Shown here piece by piece: positions 6,917 to 9,637 of a stretch of DNA of 9,637 bases (position 1 is its first letter; each line of letters starts with the position of its first letter). Source of the stretch: Eutrophocola sp964629325 (GTDB lineage Bacteria; Pseudomonadota; Gammaproteobacteria; Pseudomonadales; Pseudohongiellaceae); assembly GCA_964629325.1 (NCBI GenBank), contig CAZVSC010000076.1, positions 1-9,637 on the forward strand, in the 5' to 3' direction. The notes below the pieces were generated by a model. It was not told the DNA's origin and ran no database searches. It saw only the letters and a list, made by a program, of their open reading frames with translations. Position numbers and translations under genes: made by a program.

Positions 6917-7354
6917 TCATGTCTTTTCAGCCCAACTAATGTGCATCGTTTCGCCGAAAGGTGTCGCCCGCCAGTGACCGGTCAATTGGCGCGCGCGTTC
7001 AAACAGGCGCTGGGCCAGGTCCGGTGTCGCGATCTGTGGCTGGAGGCGTTCCAGCATGGCGAGATACTTGTCCGGCGGTGCCTCGAGGCGCATCAATGTC
7101 TGCACCGGGCCCGCCAGCGTTTCGGCAAGGGCAATATCCCGGCCGCCGGCGCCATCGCCGGTCAGCGTGGCACCCGCCGCCACGCAACCCCAATAGCCGA
7201 GTGCCACGGGGACCTCGGTTTCCACGGCGAAGTGCGCAAAATCATGGCGCAGGAATTCACGGGTCACCATTGTCGTCGATTCGGTAGATCCGTCCCGGCG
7301 CGTGATGGTGACGCGATGCTCCGCGTCGGACAGTTTGGTGATGGCAATATCCAT
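6917..7354 (-). CDS. Hypothetical protein, 145 residues
   Basis: I do not recognise a named family. From the ATG at 7354 the protein reads MDIAITKLSDAEHRVTITRR, a beta-strand-like start. A distinctive block follows with residues FLRHDFAHFAVE (His-Asp and His, possibly metal binding or structural), then a small hydrophobic stretch VALGYWGCVAAGATL, too weak for a sure membrane helix, and a helical C-terminal half ending HISWAEKT. No signal peptide. The frame stays open upstream to an ATG at 7534, but that extension is basic and low in structure and would overlap the leader of the divergent dehydrogenase gene, so I prefer 7354 even though its ribosome site is weak. First gene of the cluster with the methyltransferase and DUF1059 protein. 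The HDFAHFAVE block suggests a real conserved protein. Confidence 0.75.
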   Translation of the reverse strand: MDIAITKLSDAEHRVTITRRDGSTESTTMVTREFLRHDFAHFAVETEVPVALGYWGCVAAGATLTGDGAGGRDIALAETLAGPVQTLMRLEAPPDKYLAMLERLQPQIATPDLAQRLFERARQLTGHWRATPFGETMHISWAEKT

Positions 7355-7546
7355 GACTCGCTTTTTTACTGCTTCCAGAACGTCAGGCGAGAATAAACGG
7401 CTGCTCCGGTGGCGTCCAGTAACACCCGGCTGGATGACGCTGCCGCGATTTGTTGACGGAACTTGCAACAATCCTTTTCGCTCACTTCGCCAGCAGGTAA
7501 CATTGGCGGCTGTCACACGCTTATGCACGCTCAAGGGGGTCCACGC
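7355..7546. promoter_or_regulatory. Divergent intergenic region between hypothetical protein and PQQ dehydrogenase
   Basis: Should hold promoters in both directions, but none is convincing. On the plus strand TTGACG (7453-7458) resembles a -35 without a good -10. An inverted repeat TTGTTG (7450-7455) and CAACAA (7466-7471) with a 10-base spacer overlaps it and could be a regulator site. The dehydrogenase ribosome site is AAGGGGG, about seven bases before its ATG. Confidence 0.4.
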
Positions 7547-9637
7547 ATGCGTTACCTGAACTTTACCCGTTTTGCCATCCTGTCCATCCTGGCTGCATCG
7601 CTTGCCGGTTGCGGCGATTCCGGCGCGCCAGCCACTGAATCAGCGAGTACCACAGCGCAGGGTGGGGCGCCTGTCCTGGCCGCGACATCTCCAGGCACAG
7701 TCGAGGCGATGGCGGATCCGGGCCAATGGCCGGCCTACGGACGCGACTACTCCGAGCAGCGCTACAGCCCCCTCGACCAGGTGAATGCCGACAATATCGA
7801 GCAACTCAGCCTGGGCTGGTACGCCGATCTCGCGGAGAAGGGCGGCGCCTACGAAACCACACCGGTGGTCTACGACGGGCGCATCTATGTTTCCGCGCCC
7901 TGGAGCAAGGTCTACGCCTTCGATGCCGCCAGCGGTGAACAACTGTGGAAATACGATCCGGAAGTGCCGGGCGAATGGGCCGTGAACCTGTGCTGCGGCA
8001 TCGTCAACCGCGGGGTCGCCACCTGGGACGGCATGGTCATCTGGGGTACGCTCGACGGCCGCCTGGTGGCCGTCAACGCGGAAACCGGTGCACTGGTCTG
8101 GGAAAAACAGGCCACCGACCGCAGCAAGCAGTTGTCCATCACCGGCGCGCCGCGCATCGCCAACGGCCGCATCTTCATCGGTGAAGCCGGTTCCGAATTT
8201 CACATGCGCGGCTATCTGGCCTCCTATGATGCCTACACCGGCGAGGAGCTGTGGCGCTGGTGGGCGGTGCCCGGCAACCCGGAGCTCGGGTTCGAGCAGC
8301 CGGAACTGGCCTGGGCCGCCGACACCTGGAACGGCGACTGGTGGGAAACCGGCGGTGGCGGTACGCCCTGGGACGGCATTCTGTATGATCCGGAAACCGA
8401 CATGGTCATCATCGGCACCGGCAACGGCGCGCCCTGGCCGGCCGAAATCCGCTCCCCGGGCGGCGGCGACAACCTGTTCACCGCCTCCATCGTCGCGCTG
8501 GATGCCACCACCGGCGAATACCGGTGGCATTACCAGGCCACGCCAATGGACAGCTGGGATTTCGACAACACCCAGCAGCTGACCACCGCCGATATCGTCA
8601 TCGACGGCGTCGAGCGTCACGTGGTGATGCAGGCACCGAAGAACGGCGTGTTCTATGTCATCGAGGTGGCCACCGGCGAAGTCATTTCGGCCGATCTGTA
8701 CGTGCCGACCGCCAACTGGATGCTGGGTTTCGACGAGAACTTCCGTCCTGTCATCAACCCGGACGCCAACTACGGCGCCTTCGGTGACCGCGGCTTCCAC
8801 GTGGTGCCGTCAGCCGGCGGCGCGCACAGCTGGCACCCGATGGCCTTCAACCCGAATACGGGCTATATGTATATCCCCACCAACTACGGCAGCTTCCCGC
8901 TGGTGGCCGAGGCCGGCGCCAAGATGGGCAACCAGTTGTTGTCCATCAATGTCGGCAAGCGCCCACAGGATCCGGCGCCGGAACTGGAAGGGGCGGGCTC
9001 CTACCTGCTGGCCTGGGACCCGGTCGCCAAGGAACCGGTATGGCAGCAGCGCCAGGGCGGTTCCCGCTCCGGCGTACTGACTACGGCCGGCAACCTGGTT
9101 TTCCAGGGAACTGCTGACCGCACCTTCTCGGCGTTCCGTGCTGACACTGGCGACAAGATCTGGACCACGGAAACGCAGTCCGGAATAGTCGGCGGCGCCG
9201 CCAGTTATGCCATCGACGGCAAGCAGTACATCGCGGTGGTGGCCGGGCAGGGCGGCGGCTTCGGTCCCAACGCCTACCGGGCGCCCAGTTATTCGCGCCT
9301 GCTCGTGTACACACTGGACGGTGATGCGGTGCTGCCGGAAATGCTGAGCTACACGCCGCCGGAACTGAACCCGCCCGCCAACTTCGGCGATGAAACACTA
9401 CTGGCGGCAGGCGAGCAGCACTACAACGAACACTGTGCGAGCTGCCACGGCAACAACGGCCGCGTCAGCAGCCTGTTCCCCGACCTGAAATATTCACCGG
9501 CACTCAACAGCGCCGAGTTGTTCAGCGCCATCGTCATCGACGGTGCGCTGCAGAACAACGGCATGGTGTCCTTCAGGGAATTCCTGGATGCGGACGATGC
9601 GGATGCGATTCGCGCCTACGTGGTGAGCCTGTCCAAC
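7547..9637 (+). CDS. PQQ-dependent quinohemoprotein alcohol dehydrogenase, lipoprotein, with lanthanide-type Asp; 3' end cut by window
   Basis: Oxidises alcohols (possibly aldehydes) in the periplasm with PQQ, passing electrons to its own heme and then to a c-type cytochrome. 697 codons are present with no stop; relatives have about 690-720, so little is missing. Residues 1-22 are a lipoprotein signal with lipobox LAGC (Cys22, then Gly-Asp), followed by a flexible linker. The propeller starts at W61 (WPAYGRDYSEQRYSPL). Tryptophan-docking repeats of the type A-D-TG-E-W recur at least six times. The vicinal disulfide pair is Cys149-Cys150. Metal and PQQ ligands by family alignment are Glu217 (GEAGSEF), Asn293 (GTGNGAP) and catalytic Asp338 (SWDFDNTQ), with Lys365 in APKNG. 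Asp340, two residues after Asp338, is the position that marks lanthanide enzymes; calcium quinohemoproteins usually have a non-acidic residue there. The C-terminal cytochrome has CASCH (630-634) and probable axial Met673. Substrate is not deducible. Confidence 0.96.
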   Translation, partial: MRYLNFTRFAILSILAASLAGCGDSGAPATESASTTAQGGAPVLAATSPGTVEAMADPGQWPAYGRDYSEQRYSPLDQVNADNIEQLSLGWYADLAEKGGAYETTPVVYDGRIYVSAPWSKVYAFDAASGEQLWKYDPEVPGEWAVNLCCGIVNRGVATWDGMVIWGTLDGRLVAVNAETGALVWEKQATDRSKQLSITGAPRIANGRIFIGEAGSEFHMRGYLASYDAYTGEELWRWWAVPGNPELGFEQPELAWAADTWNGDWWETGGGGTPWDGILYDPETDMVIIGTGNGAPWPAEIRSPGGGDNLFTASIVALDATTGEYRWHYQATPMDSWDFDNTQQLTTADIVIDGVERHVVMQAPKNGVFYVIEVATGEVISADLYVPTANWMLGFDENFRPVINPDANYGAFGDRGFHVVPSAGGAHSWHPMAFNPNTGYMYIPTNYGSFPLVAEAGAKMGNQLLSINVGKRPQDPAPELEGAGSYLLAWDPVAKEPVWQQRQGGSRSGVLTTAGNLVFQGTADRTFSAFRADTGDKIWTTETQSGIVGGAASYAIDGKQYIAVVAGQGGGFGPNAYRAPSYSRLLVYTLDGDAVLPEMLSYTPPELNPPANFGDETLLAAGEQHYNEHCASCHGNNGRVSSLFPDLKYSPALNSAELFSAIVIDGALQNNGMVSFREFLDADDADAIRAYVVSLSN

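Noticed and set aside
7355..7534. N-terminal extension of the hypothetical protein to an ATG at 7534
   Set aside because: The 60 extra residues are basic and unstructured and the start would lie in the leader of the divergent dehydrogenase; the ATG at 7354 gives a compact protein.
7640..8800. A 386-codon open frame on the minus strand
   Set aside because: It lies opposite the PQQ dehydrogenase propeller and shows composition typical of a GC-rich antisense frame; no motif.
1..9637. CRISPR arrays, tRNA or rRNA genes, insertion sequences, phage or defence genes
   Set aside because: I looked on both strands and saw no repeat-spacer pattern, transposase, integrase or RNA gene; coding density is filled by the genes listed.

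Overview
The window looks like part of a metagenome-derived scaffold from a GC-rich gammaproteobacterium-like bacterium. The evidence is high GC, Gram-negative envelope systems (RND efflux, periplasmic cytochromes, a lipoprotein quinohemoprotein) and a run of exactly 100 N that looks like a scaffolding placeholder. I cannot place it in a genus from this sequence.

Left part (1-5090): a TetR-controlled tripartite efflux locus. On the minus strand lie a periplasmic adaptor (4228..3134) and an RND permease (3092 to the left edge, only its C-terminal tail missing). On the plus strand, divergent from them, is a TetR-family regulator (4461..5090). The 232-base divergent region holds a near-consensus sigma70 promoter for the regulator (TTGACT, 17 bases, TATAAT) covered by a palindrome, and a second palindrome over an extended -10 element facing the adaptor. 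Both palindromes contain TGAC-N6-GTCA. The first holds it in two registers four bases apart, so one regulator plausibly controls both directions. Between adaptor and permease, an 8+8 inverted repeat sequesters the permease Shine-Dalgarno in the mRNA, and its first arm overlaps the adaptor stop codon. This is a good arrangement for translational coupling. No outer-membrane channel gene is visible.

Middle part (5246-7354): a secreted di-heme cytochrome c resembling the periplasmic part of cbb3-oxidase subunit CcoP, but without a membrane anchor. The usual Met of its second heme site is replaced by Cys. Convergent with it is a minus-strand cluster of a hypothetical protein (7354..6917), a class I SAM-dependent methyltransferase interrupted by the 100-N gap (6885..6248), and a DUF1059-type small protein (6237..5998).

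Right part (7547 to the end): a PQQ- and heme-containing alcohol dehydrogenase with a lipoprotein signal, an eight-bladed propeller, the vicinal Cys-Cys pair and a C-terminal cytochrome c domain, cut by the window edge. It carries Asp two residues after the catalytic Asp (WDFD), the residue that marks lanthanide-dependent PQQ dehydrogenases. The free cytochrome upstream is a plausible electron acceptor for it, which is an inference from proximity and type.

Most interesting points: the lanthanide-type Asp in a quinohemoprotein scaffold, the Met-to-Cys change in the di-heme cytochrome, and the shared and doubled operator architecture of the efflux locus. I did not find a clearly new multi-gene system; the hypothetical protein-methyltransferase-DUF1059 cluster is the least explained part.
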